The translations under genes and the position numbers were made by a program. The notes beneath the pieces are model-generated. The model worked only from the letters and a program-made list of their open reading frames with translations. It did no database searches and was not told the DNA's origin. A stretch of 62,772 nucleotides of DNA from an uncultured Clostridia bacterium (GTDB taxonomy: Bacteria > Bacillota > Clostridia > Lachnospirales > Anaerotignaceae). The stretch lies in NCBI GenBank assembly GCA_910583755.1, contig CAJTZO010000015.1, positions 1-62,772 of the forward strand, given 5' to 3'. Below are positions 25,077 through 33,949 of the stretch, in pieces (position 1 is the stretch's first letter; every line of letters starts with the position of its first letter).

Positions 25077-27470
25077 ATGCAAGTAGAATTGTTATCACCA
25101 GCAGGCTCTATAGAAAGTGTTTTTGCGGCAGTCAACAATGGTTGTGATGCTGTATATATTGGTGGAAAGTATTTTAGTGCAAGACAATATGCAAATAACT
25201 TTTCTATAGAAGAAATTGAACAAGTTTGTGACTACTGTCATTTAAGAGGGATAAAAGTATATGTAACTGTGAATACATTATACAAACAAAAAGAAATACA
25301 TGCTTTATTAAACTACACAAAACAACTTTATGAAATAGGTGTTGATGCATTAATATTACAAGATATTGGTGCAGCACAAATTATCAAAAAATATTTTCCT
25401 ATTCCAATTCATGCCAGTACACAGTTAACATCAAATCATTTAAAAGATATTAATTTTTTATATCAGCAGGGATTTTCTAAAATTGTACTCAGTAGAGAAT
25501 TGTCTTTAGAAGAAGTGACATATATTGCACAAAATACCGAGGCAGAAATTGAAGTTTTTATTCATGGGGCTTTGTGCGTTTGTTATTCAGGACAGTGCAT
25601 TATGAGCAGCATATTAGGAGGGCGCAGCGGAAATCGTGGAAGATGTGCACAAACTTGCCGCTTACCTTATACTTTATATCAAGGTTATGATAAAATAGAA
25701 GAAGGGCACCTTCTTTCTCCAAAAGACATGCAAACCATTACTTTATTACCAGAAATTATAAAAAGCGGTGTTGCTTCCCTCAAAATAGAAGGACGTATGA
25801 AAAGTCCAGAATATGTGGCGGGTGTAACACAAATTTACAGAAAATATTTAGATTTATATGCAACCTCTCCCGAAAATTATGAAGTTGATACAAAAGATTT
25901 AAAAATATTGATGCAACTTTTTAATCGAGGCGGTTTTACAGAAGGATATTACAAAACAAATGCTGGCAGAGACATGATGAGCATTGAACGTCCTAAAACA
26001 TGGGGATTAAAAACAGGATTTGTAGATAGTTACAATGAAAAAGCTGGCAGAGTTACCATAAGAACAAGAGAACCACTTGTACCCGGTGATGGTATAGAAA
26101 TTTGGACACAAAGGGAACCCCATGTTGGAAGTAATATTTCCCGTGCATCCAAAGCAGGTGAGTTTATTAATCTCGCAATCAAAGGGGATATTTCTAAAAA
26201 TGATGTGGTTTACAAAACACATGACAAAGCATTAGAAGATACTTTAAAAAAGACATGGCAAAAAGATAATAGAAAATTATCAATCTATGGAAAAATAAGA
26301 GCAAAAAAAGGCTTACCTTTATATTATCAGCTTTGGGATAATTATGGTAATATGGTATATCAAGAAGGTGATGTTGTAGAAGCAGCACAAAAACAAGCAC
26401 TTTCTATAGAAAAAATAAAACAGCAAGCTACAAAAACTGGTTCTACCCCTTTTTCCATCGAAAATTTAGAAATAGAAGCAGATGAAAATATTTATATTGG
26501 AATCAGTAGCATCAATGAAGTACGTAGAGCTGCAACAGAAGCCTTACAACATTCTATTTTAAAAAAATCAAAAAGAAAAGCAGATTATCAAACAGAAAAA
26601 CAAAAACAAAGTTCTATTATAAAAACAAAAAAATTAAATGTACTGGTTAGTACAAAAGAACAGTTTGATGTAGTAAGTGAAGATAAGTGTGTTCACATTT
26701 TATATTGTGAACTTACAGAGGACTTGAAAAAAAATTATCCTAAATACATAGAAGCATGTCATAAAAATAACATCAAATTATATGTGGCATTGCCAAGAAT
26801 CCAAAGAAGGGAAATGGAAGAACTTGAGACATTAAAAGAAAGTAATATTGATGGATTTTTAGTGAGGTCACCAGGACAATTTCAAGAAGTTTTTAAAACA
26901 CAAAAAGAAATAACAATCGATTATTCTATGAATGTATTCAATAGAGAAAGTGTTGCTTTTTGGCTAAAACAAGGTGCAAGTAATGTTTGTATTTCTGTAG
27001 AAAATAATTTACAAGAAATTAATACGATTGCAAATGAAAATTGTGAAATGGTAGTCTATGGATATTTGCCACTTATGATAACCCAGCAATGTCCAATTGG
27101 AAATTATGCTGGAGGAAAAACAAATGGAATTTTCTGTTCTAAAAAAGGGGAAGATAGTTTATACTTTTTAAAAGACAGAAAAGGCATGAAATTTCCTTTG
27201 ATGCCAGATTGTACACAATGTATTTGCAGCATATTAAATGGAAAACCTTTGTTTACTTTAAAATTTTATGATGAAATATTAGAAAGTACAACAGGAAGTG
27301 TCCGCTTAATTTTTACAAAAGAAGGAAAGAAAAAAACAGAAAGAATTTTAAATGCTTATGTAGAAATGACAAAAGACTGTACCAGACAAAGCACAGAAAC
27401 CAAAATTTTACTGCACGAAATGAGTGAAAAAGGAAGTACCAAAGGACATTATTTTAGAGGTGTGGAATAG
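25077..27470 (+). CDS. U32-family peptidase-like protein (RlhA/DUF3656 type)
   Basis: 797 aa. N-terminal TIM-barrel-type U32 domain with ELLSPAGSIESVFAAVNNGCDAVYIGG, the GALCVCYSGQCIMSSILGGRSGNRGRCAQTCRLPY Cys block and SLKIEGRMKSPEYVAGV, then DUF3656 and a C-terminal second U32-like domain with a CxxCxC cluster near QCICSILNG. E. coli RlhA of this family hydroxylates C2501 of 23S rRNA. Cysteines suggest an Fe-S enzyme. ATG 25077 follows AAGGAGA. It lies 3 bp from the SEDS gene. Confidence 0.88.
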   Translation: MQVELLSPAGSIESVFAAVNNGCDAVYIGGKYFSARQYANNFSIEEIEQVCDYCHLRGIKVYVTVNTLYKQKEIHALLNYTKQLYEIGVDALILQDIGAAQIIKKYFPIPIHASTQLTSNHLKDINFLYQQGFSKIVLSRELSLEEVTYIAQNTEAEIEVFIHGALCVCYSGQCIMSSILGGRSGNRGRCAQTCRLPYTLYQGYDKIEEGHLLSPKDMQTITLLPEIIKSGVASLKIEGRMKSPEYVAGVTQIYRKYLDLYATSPENYEVDTKDLKILMQLFNRGGFTEGYYKTNAGRDMMSIERPKTWGLKTGFVDSYNEKAGRVTIRTREPLVPGDGIEIWTQREPHVGSNISRASKAGEFINLAIKGDISKNDVVYKTHDKALEDTLKKTWQKDNRKLSIYGKIRAKKGLPLYYQLWDNYGNMVYQEGDVVEAAQKQALSIEKIKQQATKTGSTPFSIENLEIEADENIYIGISSINEVRRAATEALQHSILKKSKRKADYQTEKQKQSSIIKTKKLNVLVSTKEQFDVVSEDKCVHILYCELTEDLKKNYPKYIEACHKNNIKLYVALPRIQRREMEELETLKESNIDGFLVRSPGQFQEVFKTQKEITIDYSMNVFNRESVAFWLKQGASNVCISVENNLQEINTIANENCEMVVYGYLPLMITQQCPIGNYAGGKTNGIFCSKKGEDSLYFLKDRKGMKFPLMPDCTQCICSILNGKPLFTLKFYDEILESTTGSVRLIFTKEGKKKTERILNAYVEMTKDCTRQSTETKILLHEMSEKGSTKGHYFRGVE

Positions 27471-27473
27471 AAT

Positions 27474-28856
27474 ATGTTTGACTTAATGATATTATTTAGT
27501 AGATATTTATTTTTATTCTATATTGTATTATTTTTATGGCAAGCAATCGTATATATTGCTTATGAGCAAGGTGGTTATTTGGGAAGTCCTTCCCGTGCTA
27601 TTTCGATTCAAAAAGGATTGATTATATGGATTCATGTAACAGCATTTTTAATTCTATCCTATGAACCAGGTGCATTTTTTTTCAATTTTAAAACTTTAGC
27701 AGTTGCATTCGCAGGATTAATTTTTTTATTGGCTTCTATGGTATTATTAGATAAGTTTTATTATGAGGGTTGTCCTTTAATCTGGACAGGTATGTTATTT
27801 TTATTAGATATTAGTTTAATTATGCTACAAAGATTAAAACCGGAACTTGCCATTAGGCAACTAATATGGATGACCTTAGGTATTGTAATGATGTTATTTA
27901 TTCCGTTTGTATTACGGCTTATTCCAAGATTTGAAATCTTTGAATATGTTTACATTATTTTTTCTTATGCTTTTATTTTAAGTACCTTACTATTTGGCAC
28001 ATCAAAATATGGTTCTGTAAACTGGCTTAAAATTGGTCCTGTTACCTTTCAGCCTTCTGAAATTGTTAAGTTTTTATTTATATTTTATTTAGCAAGTGTT
28101 TTCCGAAAAAGAGTGGAATTAAAAGAGTTGCTGATTACTGGAGTATTAAGTGCCGGAATTGTACTCCTATTAGTATTTCAAAAAGACTTAGGTAGTGCCT
28201 TAATCTTTTTTATGACCTATATGGTTATGCTTTATATTTCTACATCAAATGAAATATTATTTTTTGCAGGAATGGGAGCTGCAAGTATTGCCGCAACTTT
28301 AGCATATCATTTATTTTCTCATGTTAGGGTAAGGGTTGCTGCATGGAAAAATCCCTGGTCAGATATAGATGGTGGTGGGTACCAAATTGTAAATTCTCTT
28401 TTTGCCATTACCACATGGGGGCTTTTTGGTAGTGGACTAACAAAAGGTATGCCAAACAGTATCCCTGTTGTAGAAAGTGATTTTATATTTGCTGCAATTT
28501 GTGAAGAAATGGGGGTACTATTTGGTATGGGAATTGTTTGTCTTTATATTATGCTATTTTTTAGGGGAATACTAGTAGTAATTCGTTGCCAAAGAAGATA
28601 TTATAGCCTTTTAGCAGCAGGTGTTGTAACAATGTTTGCTTTTCAAGCATTTTTAATTATTGGTGGTGTTATTAAATTGATTCCTTTAACTGGTGTAACC
28701 TTACCCTTTGTTAGTTATGGTGGTAGTTCCGTACTAGTTAGTATTATGATGATAGGACTACTACAATGGGTAAGTGTATATTGCGAACAACATGAATTAG
28801 GATACCAAACTACAGAACAAACATATACAGAATGGGGTGGTAATTCCCATGAATAA
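27474..28856 (+). CDS. FtsW/RodA/SpoVE (SEDS) glycosyltransferase
   Basis: 460-aa polytopic membrane protein. The SEDS signature is near the C-terminus: LIIGGVIKLIPLTGVTLPFVSYGGSSVLVSIMM, and the catalytic-region FQPSEIVKFLF and FQKDLGSALIFF motifs are in the middle. About two extra N-terminal helices precede the usual ten. SEDS proteins polymerise lipid II with a partner class B PBP; the partner is the next gene, whose start overlaps this gene's end. Whether this is FtsW-, RodA- or SpoVE-like is not decided here. Confidence 0.92.
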   Translation: MFDLMILFSRYLFLFYIVLFLWQAIVYIAYEQGGYLGSPSRAISIQKGLIIWIHVTAFLILSYEPGAFFFNFKTLAVAFAGLIFLLASMVLLDKFYYEGCPLIWTGMLFLLDISLIMLQRLKPELAIRQLIWMTLGIVMMLFIPFVLRLIPRFEIFEYVYIIFSYAFILSTLLFGTSKYGSVNWLKIGPVTFQPSEIVKFLFIFYLASVFRKRVELKELLITGVLSAGIVLLLVFQKDLGSALIFFMTYMVMLYISTSNEILFFAGMGAASIAATLAYHLFSHVRVRVAAWKNPWSDIDGGGYQIVNSLFAITTWGLFGSGLTKGMPNSIPVVESDFIFAAICEEMGVLFGMGIVCLYIMLFFRGILVVIRCQRRYYSLLAAGVVTMFAFQAFLIIGGVIKLIPLTGVTLPFVSYGGSSVLVSIMMIGLLQWVSVYCEQHELGYQTTEQTYTEWGGNSHE

Positions 28857-30258
28857 TATGAAAAGAAGTGCACAAAGAATCTTTTGGTTGATTACATTAA
28901 TGTTTTTTTTGTTATTGGCAGCAATGGCAAAATTAACCTTTGTTGACAGGCAAGAAATTTCCTCCAATGCTTATAATCCCAGATTAAATTATGTAGATAA
29001 TTCTGTAAAAAGAGGTAATATTAGAGATAGTAATGGTGACATATTAGCAGAAAGTGTACAAAATAGTGAAAATAGTTACACAAGAAATTATCTTCGTTCC
29101 CGTATGGCAGCCCATATCACAGGCTACAGTAGCAAAGGTAAAACAGGTGTAGAAGCTGCCGAAAATTTTGAATTGCAGACAGCACATAATGAAGTATTGC
29201 AAAGAATCCATCATATTTTTAGTGGAACTCCTGTGCAGGGAAATGATGTTGTTTTAACCATTGACATGGATATACAATCTGTTGCAGGAAATATACTGGG
29301 TAATAAAAAGGGGGCTGTTGTTGTAATGGAACCCTCTACCGGCAGAATATTAGCACTACAAGCCTATCCTGATTTTGACCCAAACACAGTAGCAGAAAAT
29401 TGGGAAAGATTAAGACAAGATGAAGATAGTTCTTTAGTAAACAGAGCAACACAAGGTTTATATCCTCCCGGTTCTACTTTTAAGGTAATCACTGCTCTCG
29501 CAGCAGTTGAATATTATAGTGATTGGGAAAGATTTACGTATGAATGCACTGGGCAGGCTATTTTTGAAAATAAAGTTATTCATTGTTATAACAACAGAGT
29601 GCATGGTATGGTAGACATGAAAAAAGCAATCGCTACTTCTTGTAATTGTTATTTTGCAGAATTGGGAAAAAGAGTTGGTGCAGAAAATATTAGAAAAAAA
29701 GCAGAAGATTTTTATTTTAATGAGAACTACCCTTTTGTACTAGCGCATAGTATTAGTCAAGTTGCTTTACAAAAGAAATCAGAGGAAAATGAAATTGTAG
29801 AAACTGCAATTGGACAAGGAAAAACCTTAGCAACTCCCCTTCACATGGCAATGGTTGCCTCAGCGATTGCCAACAATGGTATCATGATGAAGCCTTATGT
29901 CGTAGACCATATTCAATATTACAACGGAAATGCTTCTAAAACAACCGTACCAGAAAAATTAAAACAAGTGATTTCTGTAGAAGAATCTGACATAATAACA
30001 GATATGATGATTTCTTGTGTTGCAGAAGGTACTGGAACAGCAGCACAAATTTATGGGATAGAAATAGCAGGAAAAACGGGCACAGCAGAAAATGCAACAG
30101 GAAATGACCATTCTTGGTTTATTGGTTTTGCACCAGCTGACAATCCACAAATTGCTATTGCTGTTATGATTGAAAATATCAATCAAGATGGAAGTGCTAC
30201 ACCAATTGCCGGAAAAGTATTACAAGCATCATTACAAAAATATCAATCAAATATTTAA
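28849..30258 (+). CDS. Class B penicillin-binding transpeptidase (PbpA/PBP2-like)
   Basis: 469 aa with an N-terminal membrane anchor (about residues 8-30) and the three transpeptidase motifs: YPPGSTFKVITA (SxxK), ATSCNCYF (SxN-type SCN) and AGKTGTAEN (KTG). The N-terminal non-catalytic domain is short compared with PBP2 or PBP3. Start ATG 28849 (RBS GGGGTGG 8 bases upstream) lies inside the SEDS gene's last codons, consistent with a coupled SEDS-bPBP pair. Downstream lies dispersed element copy D, split from the terminator. Confidence 0.92.
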   Translation: MNNMKRSAQRIFWLITLMFFLLLAAMAKLTFVDRQEISSNAYNPRLNYVDNSVKRGNIRDSNGDILAESVQNSENSYTRNYLRSRMAAHITGYSSKGKTGVEAAENFELQTAHNEVLQRIHHIFSGTPVQGNDVVLTIDMDIQSVAGNILGNKKGAVVVMEPSTGRILALQAYPDFDPNTVAENWERLRQDEDSSLVNRATQGLYPPGSTFKVITALAAVEYYSDWERFTYECTGQAIFENKVIHCYNNRVHGMVDMKKAIATSCNCYFAELGKRVGAENIRKKAEDFYFNENYPFVLAHSISQVALQKKSEENEIVETAIGQGKTLATPLHMAMVASAIANNGIMMKPYVVDHIQYYNGNASKTTVPEKLKQVISVEESDIITDMMISCVAEGTGTAAQIYGIEIAGKTGTAENATGNDHSWFIGFAPADNPQIAIAVMIENINQDGSATPIAGKVLQASLQKYQSNI

Positions 30259-30264
30259 CAAAAA

Positions 30265-30286
30265 AACACTACTTTTTTAAGTTAGT
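30265..30286 (+). repeat. 22-bp direct repeat, left copy, flanking element D
   Basis: The 22 bases are identical to 30511-30532, on the other side of element D. Together with the following GTGTTTTTT the right copy forms the terminator hairpin between the convergent genes. Confidence 0.85.
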
Positions 30287-30289
30287 ATT

Positions 30290-30510
30290 CAGTTTATCAA
30301 AAAACCTTGAGGGCTAGCCCTCAAACTCCTAATTCTTTCTTGAAAGAAAGAAGCAAAGAACTTTAAGGCGAAACTAACGTTTCGCTAAAAATATTGATTT
30401 TATAAGGAAAAACGCTAGTTTTTCTAGGAAAGTTTTTTGTCCAACTTTCTTTTTAAAAAAGTTGGTGGATGTAGGTGAAACCCACAAAAAAAGACTTTAT
30501 TGACAGACTG
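30290..30510 (-). repeat. Dispersed hairpin element, copy D (full length)
   Basis: Reads CAGTTTATCAAAAAACCTTG on the left and TTTATTGACAGACTG on the right. Full set of hairpins in order: TTGAGGGC-TA-GCCCTCAA, TTCTTTCTTGAAAGAA, GCGAAAC-TAAC-GTTTCGC, GGAAAAAC-GCTA-GTTTTTCC and CCAACTTTC/AAAAAGTTGG, ending in GTGAAACCCAC. It is enclosed by identical 22-bp direct repeats. Confidence 0.85.
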
Positions 30511-30540
30511 AACACTACTTTTTTAAGTTAGTGTTTTTTA
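30511..30540. terminator. Terminator between the PBP and AraC genes, overlapping the right direct repeat
   Basis: AACACTA pairs with TAGTGTT with a few extra inner pairs, followed by T6. The right 22-bp repeat supplies the 5' arm of this stem. Probably shared by the convergent genes before the element inserted. Confidence 0.65.
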
Positions 30541-31407
30541 TTTTGTACAAAGTACACGGTATTCTTTGGGGGTAATCCCTTTATATTCCCGAAATTTACG
30601 GATAAAATAACTAAAATTGTCAAAACCTACTGAAAGCGAAATATCAGAAATAGATAAATTGGAGGCAGAAAGCATTTCACAAGCTTTTTCAATACGATAT
30701 TCATTTATAAATGTTACTGGTGTTTTTCCAATTTCTTGTTTAAAATAATGACAGAAATAATTAGGACTCATAAAACAAATTTCTGCCAAAGCTTGTAAAG
30801 AAATTGGTTCTGTAATATTTTTATGAATATATTCTATTACTTGTTTTAATTGATTTAAAGAATCTTTTCTTTTTAGAAATAAAGTTCTTTTTAAAAAATA
30901 GTTCTTTTTAAAAAACAATTCTATCACATGCAATATATGAATTTTAATACTCAAAAGTGTACAAAAAGATTTTTCATGATAAAGTTTTATTATTTCCTGC
31001 ATATGAAACAAAACTTGTTTTCGGTCTTCTTCTGAAAATGTAGAAAAGCAAGTCGGAAATAGTAAATTACCATTTGTTACAGGGCGTATAAAATTATGCT
31101 GACAAGCATCATAAATTGCAAAATCCAAAAAATGCGGATTAAAAACAATTGCATGATGAAAAGAAAAACCAATAGACTTAATTTCATGTAGTTCACCAGA
31201 ATTAATAAAACAAAATTCTCCTGCATTTACTATAATAGATTTTCCATGTATTGTTAGATGAAGAATACCATTTTCTACATAAATCCATTCTAATTCTTCA
31301 TGCCAATGCTGTGAAACAAAATAAAAACCATCTTTATCATAGTGAGAATATACTTCAAAATGAAATACTGATGTACCATGAATTCGATTTTCATGATAAG
31401 GGTGCAT
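30538..31407 (-). CDS. AraC-family transcriptional regulator
   Basis: About 289 aa. Cupin-like sugar-sensing N-terminal domain (HWHEELEWIYVENGILHLTIHGK, GEFCFINSGELHEI) followed by two HTH motifs: ISLQALAEICFMSPNYFCHYFKQEIGKTPVTF and the conserved ISDISLSVGFDNFSYFIRKFREYKGITPKEYR. Start is likely ATG 31407; the frame extends to 31569, but this would overlap the divergent glucosidase gene. It lies divergent from the oligo-glucosidase and is the obvious candidate to control it. Two GTAATAT direct repeats 21 bp apart lie between the genes. Confidence 0.87.
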   Translation of the reverse strand: MHPYHENRIHGTSVFHFEVYSHYDKDGFYFVSQHWHEELEWIYVENGILHLTIHGKSIIVNAGEFCFINSGELHEIKSIGFSFHHAIVFNPHFLDFAIYDACQHNFIRPVTNGNLLFPTCFSTFSEEDRKQVLFHMQEIIKLYHEKSFCTLLSIKIHILHVIELFFKKNYFLKRTLFLKRKDSLNQLKQVIEYIHKNITEPISLQALAEICFMSPNYFCHYFKQEIGKTPVTFINEYRIEKACEMLSASNLSISDISLSVGFDNFSYFIRKFREYKGITPKEYRVLCTK

Positions 31408-31430
31408 CTTATGTATCACACTCCTAAATC

Positions 31431-31458
31431 GTAATATTGTGTTATTATATGGTAATAT
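31431..31458. promoter_or_regulatory. Direct repeat, candidate AraC-regulator site
   Basis: GTAATAT at 31431-31437 and again at 31452-31458, a 21-bp (two helical turns) period typical of AraC-family half-sites. The glucosidase -10 box TATACT is at 31487-31492 with no recognisable -35 box, as expected of an activator-dependent promoter. Confidence 0.6.
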
Positions 31459-31530
31459 CATGCAAGCAGTTCGTAACTTTTTATAGTATACTAAATTCCA
31501 TAAATAAAAACAAGAAGTGAGGGAAAAACA

Positions 31531-33147
31531 ATGAAAGAAAAATGGTGGAGAAATAGTGTTGTATATCAAATCTATCCACGTAGCTTTTGTGATAGCAACG
31601 GTGACGGGGTTGGTGACATTAATGGGATCCGTTCAAAATTGTGGTATTTAAAAAAATTGGGAATTGATATTATCTGGTTAAGTCCTGTATATCCATCCCC
31701 TAATGCAGATAATGGTTATGATATTTCTGATTATTATGGTATATCATCAGAATTTGGAACAATAGATGGCATGAAAGAACTAATTCAAGAATGTGAAAAT
31801 TGTGGTATTAAAATTATGATGGATTTAGTTTTAAATCATACTTCCGACGAACATCCATGGTTTATAGAAGCAAAAAGCGCAATAAATAATCCATATCATG
31901 AGTATTATATCTGGAGAAAAGGCAACCATGTACCAAATGATATGGAATCTTGTTTTGGAGGAAGTGCATGGGAATATTCTAAAGAAACAGAAGAATATTA
32001 TCTACATTTTTTTCATAAAAAACAACCTGATTTAAACTGGGAAAACAAAAATGTTCGTACAGAAATCTGGAAAATGATAAATTACTGGATTGATATGGGA
32101 ATAAAAGGATTTCGACTTGATGTGATAGATATGATTGGAAAAGTACCAGACTTGAAAATAAAAGAAAATGGTCCAAAACTTCATGAATATTTACAAGAAA
32201 TGAATCGGGAAACATTTGGAAATAAAGATATTGTAACTGTAGGTGAATGTTGGGGAGCTGATACAGAAATCGGCAAATTATATTCTTCCCCAGATAGAAA
32301 AGAATTAGATATGATTTTTCAGTTTGAACAAATGCAGGCAGACCAAATTGCTGGAAAAGAAAAATGGGATTTAAAACCTCTTGACTTTATTTATTTGAAA
32401 CACACTTTTGCAAAATGGCAAAAAGAATTAGATGGAAAGGGTTGGAATAGCCTTTTTTGGAACAACCATGACCTTCCAAGAATTGTTTCTCGTTGGGGTA
32501 ATGATAAGGAATATAGAGTGGAATCTGCAAAAATGTTAGCAACTGTGTTACATGGTATGAAAGGTACTCCTTATATTTATCAAGGGGAAGAAATTGGAAT
32601 GACAAATTATCCTTTTTCAAGTAAAGAAGATTTTGCCGATGTGGAAGCCATCAATATGTATCAAGAACGAAAACAGAATGGATATTCTGAAAAAGAAATA
32701 CTACATTCTCTTTGTGCAAAAGCAAGAGATAATGCTAGAACTCCTATGCAATGGAATCATAGCCATGCAGCAGGATTTACAGAAGGAAACCCTTGGTATC
32801 CTGTCAATCCAAACTACAAAGAAATCAATGTAGAAATAGCACTAGATGATAAAAATTCTATTTTCTATTACTATCAAAAACTGATACAACTGCGTAAAGA
32901 AAATAAAATACTAGTTGATGGTAATTTCACATTACTTTGCCCAGAAGATAAGCATATTTTTGCCTATACTAGAGAATGGAACGGAAAAAAATGGGTTATT
33001 ATCTGTAATTTTTATAAAGAACCTGCTCTACTTCTTTTTTCTGGCAAAGGAAATGTTATTTTATCAAATTATCCACAGGAACAAACAATTTCATTAGAAC
33101 AAATACATTTACGTCCCTATGAAGCAATGATTTGTGAAATTATATAA
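31531..33147 (+). CDS. malL: Oligo-1,6-glucosidase / alpha-glucosidase, GH13
   Basis: 538-aa GH13 enzyme that cleaves short alpha-glucosides. Catalytic residues: nucleophile Asp in GFRLDVID (about 197), acid/base Glu in VGECWG (239) and Asp in NNHDLPR (314); YQIYPRSFCDSNGDG is the classical N-terminus. Val directly after the nucleophile Asp region is associated with alpha-1,6 preference, so isomaltose-type substrates are likely, but trehalose-6-phosphate or maltose-type specificities are not excluded. GTGAGGG lies 7 bases before the ATG. No sugar transporter is nearby; the AraC regulator is divergent. Confidence 0.88.
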   Translation: MKEKWWRNSVVYQIYPRSFCDSNGDGVGDINGIRSKLWYLKKLGIDIIWLSPVYPSPNADNGYDISDYYGISSEFGTIDGMKELIQECENCGIKIMMDLVLNHTSDEHPWFIEAKSAINNPYHEYYIWRKGNHVPNDMESCFGGSAWEYSKETEEYYLHFFHKKQPDLNWENKNVRTEIWKMINYWIDMGIKGFRLDVIDMIGKVPDLKIKENGPKLHEYLQEMNRETFGNKDIVTVGECWGADTEIGKLYSSPDRKELDMIFQFEQMQADQIAGKEKWDLKPLDFIYLKHTFAKWQKELDGKGWNSLFWNNHDLPRIVSRWGNDKEYRVESAKMLATVLHGMKGTPYIYQGEEIGMTNYPFSSKEDFADVEAINMYQERKQNGYSEKEILHSLCAKARDNARTPMQWNHSHAAGFTEGNPWYPVNPNYKEINVEIALDDKNSIFYYYQKLIQLRKENKILVDGNFTLLCPEDKHIFAYTREWNGKKWVIICNFYKEPALLLFSGKGNVILSNYPQEQTISLEQIHLRPYEAMICEII

Positions 33148-33156
33148 AATGTCTTT

Positions 33157-33193
33157 TGTTATGAGTAAATTGATAATTTCAATTTACTCATAA
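33157..33193. terminator. Bidirectional terminator between malL and the HD gene
   Basis: TTATGAGTAAATTG pairs with CAATTTACTCATAA around ATAATTT. The HD gene's stop codon lies inside the right arm. Confidence 0.7.
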
Positions 33194-33949
33194 CTTTTGT
33201 TGATATATTTCTTTTGCTACTTGTATTAATTGTTGTTTTTCATTTTTAATATGATTTTCTTTTACATAATAGACTAGCAAGGTTAATATTCTACCAATTT
33301 CTTTCCCCTGTAGAATACCAGCTTGTATTAAATCATAACCTGTAATTGCTAAATCCTTTTTTCCAAAACATTGGTTTGTTTTTATCACTTCTGCTAATTT
33401 CTTCTCTAATTTTGTTATTTGTTCCAATTTTGGGGATTGAACAGAAGGAGATTGCGCTTTTATATCTGCCTTTTTCACTTCTATCAACATTTTTAATGTA
33501 TCTTCCCCTAATTTATTTAACCATCGCCTTACAGAAACTGTCTTAGAAGGAATTTGCGCATCATGATAAAAAATAAGTTGGCAAATATTTTCTATGGTAG
33601 TATTGTCAAATTGTAATCTTGTTAATACTTGAAAAGCAATATTTTTACTATATTTTGGATGTCCATAAAAATGTCCAATCCCATTTTTATCTTGGGTATA
33701 ACAAGAAGGTTTCCCAATATCATGAAATAACATAGTTATTCTTAATATAATATTATCTGGAGCAAAAACTATACTATGTGCTGTATGTTCCCATACCGTA
33801 TAACAATGGTTCGGATTATTCTGGGGCATGGCAATCATAGGCTTTATCTCCGGAATAAGGTTGACAATTTCTTTTTGTTGGTTTAGAATATCTTTTATTG
33901 TAAGATTGCCAGATAATAATTGTATTAATTTTTGTTTATCTGTATTCAC
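33188..33949 (-). CDS. HD-domain phosphohydrolase
   Basis: 253 aa. His in WEHTAHS, the HD pair in LFHDIGKPSC and another H in FYHDAQIP give the metal-binding HD signature; the arrangement resembles the HD domain fused to tRNA nucleotidyltransferases. Starts inside the 3' end of the upstream nucleotidyltransferase gene (14-base overlap), so the two are translationally coupled and probably act on the same substrate, likely RNA or nucleotide ends. No NTase domain is on this protein itself. Confidence 0.8.
   Translation of the reverse strand: MNTDKQKLIQLLSGNLTIKDILNQQKEIVNLIPEIKPMIAMPQNNPNHCYTVWEHTAHSIVFAPDNIILRITMLFHDIGKPSCYTQDKNGIGHFYGHPKYSKNIAFQVLTRLQFDNTTIENICQLIFYHDAQIPSKTVSVRRWLNKLGEDTLKMLIEVKKADIKAQSPSVQSPKLEQITKLEKKLAEVIKTNQCFGKKDLAITGYDLIQAGILQGKEIGRILTLLVYYVKENHIKNEKQQLIQVAKEIYQQKL

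Noticed and set aside
24168..25098. Minus-strand frames of 104-147 aa under zapA
   Set aside because: Antisense of a Glu/Gln/Lys coiled coil naturally gives Phe/Leu-rich open frames. No start signals support them.
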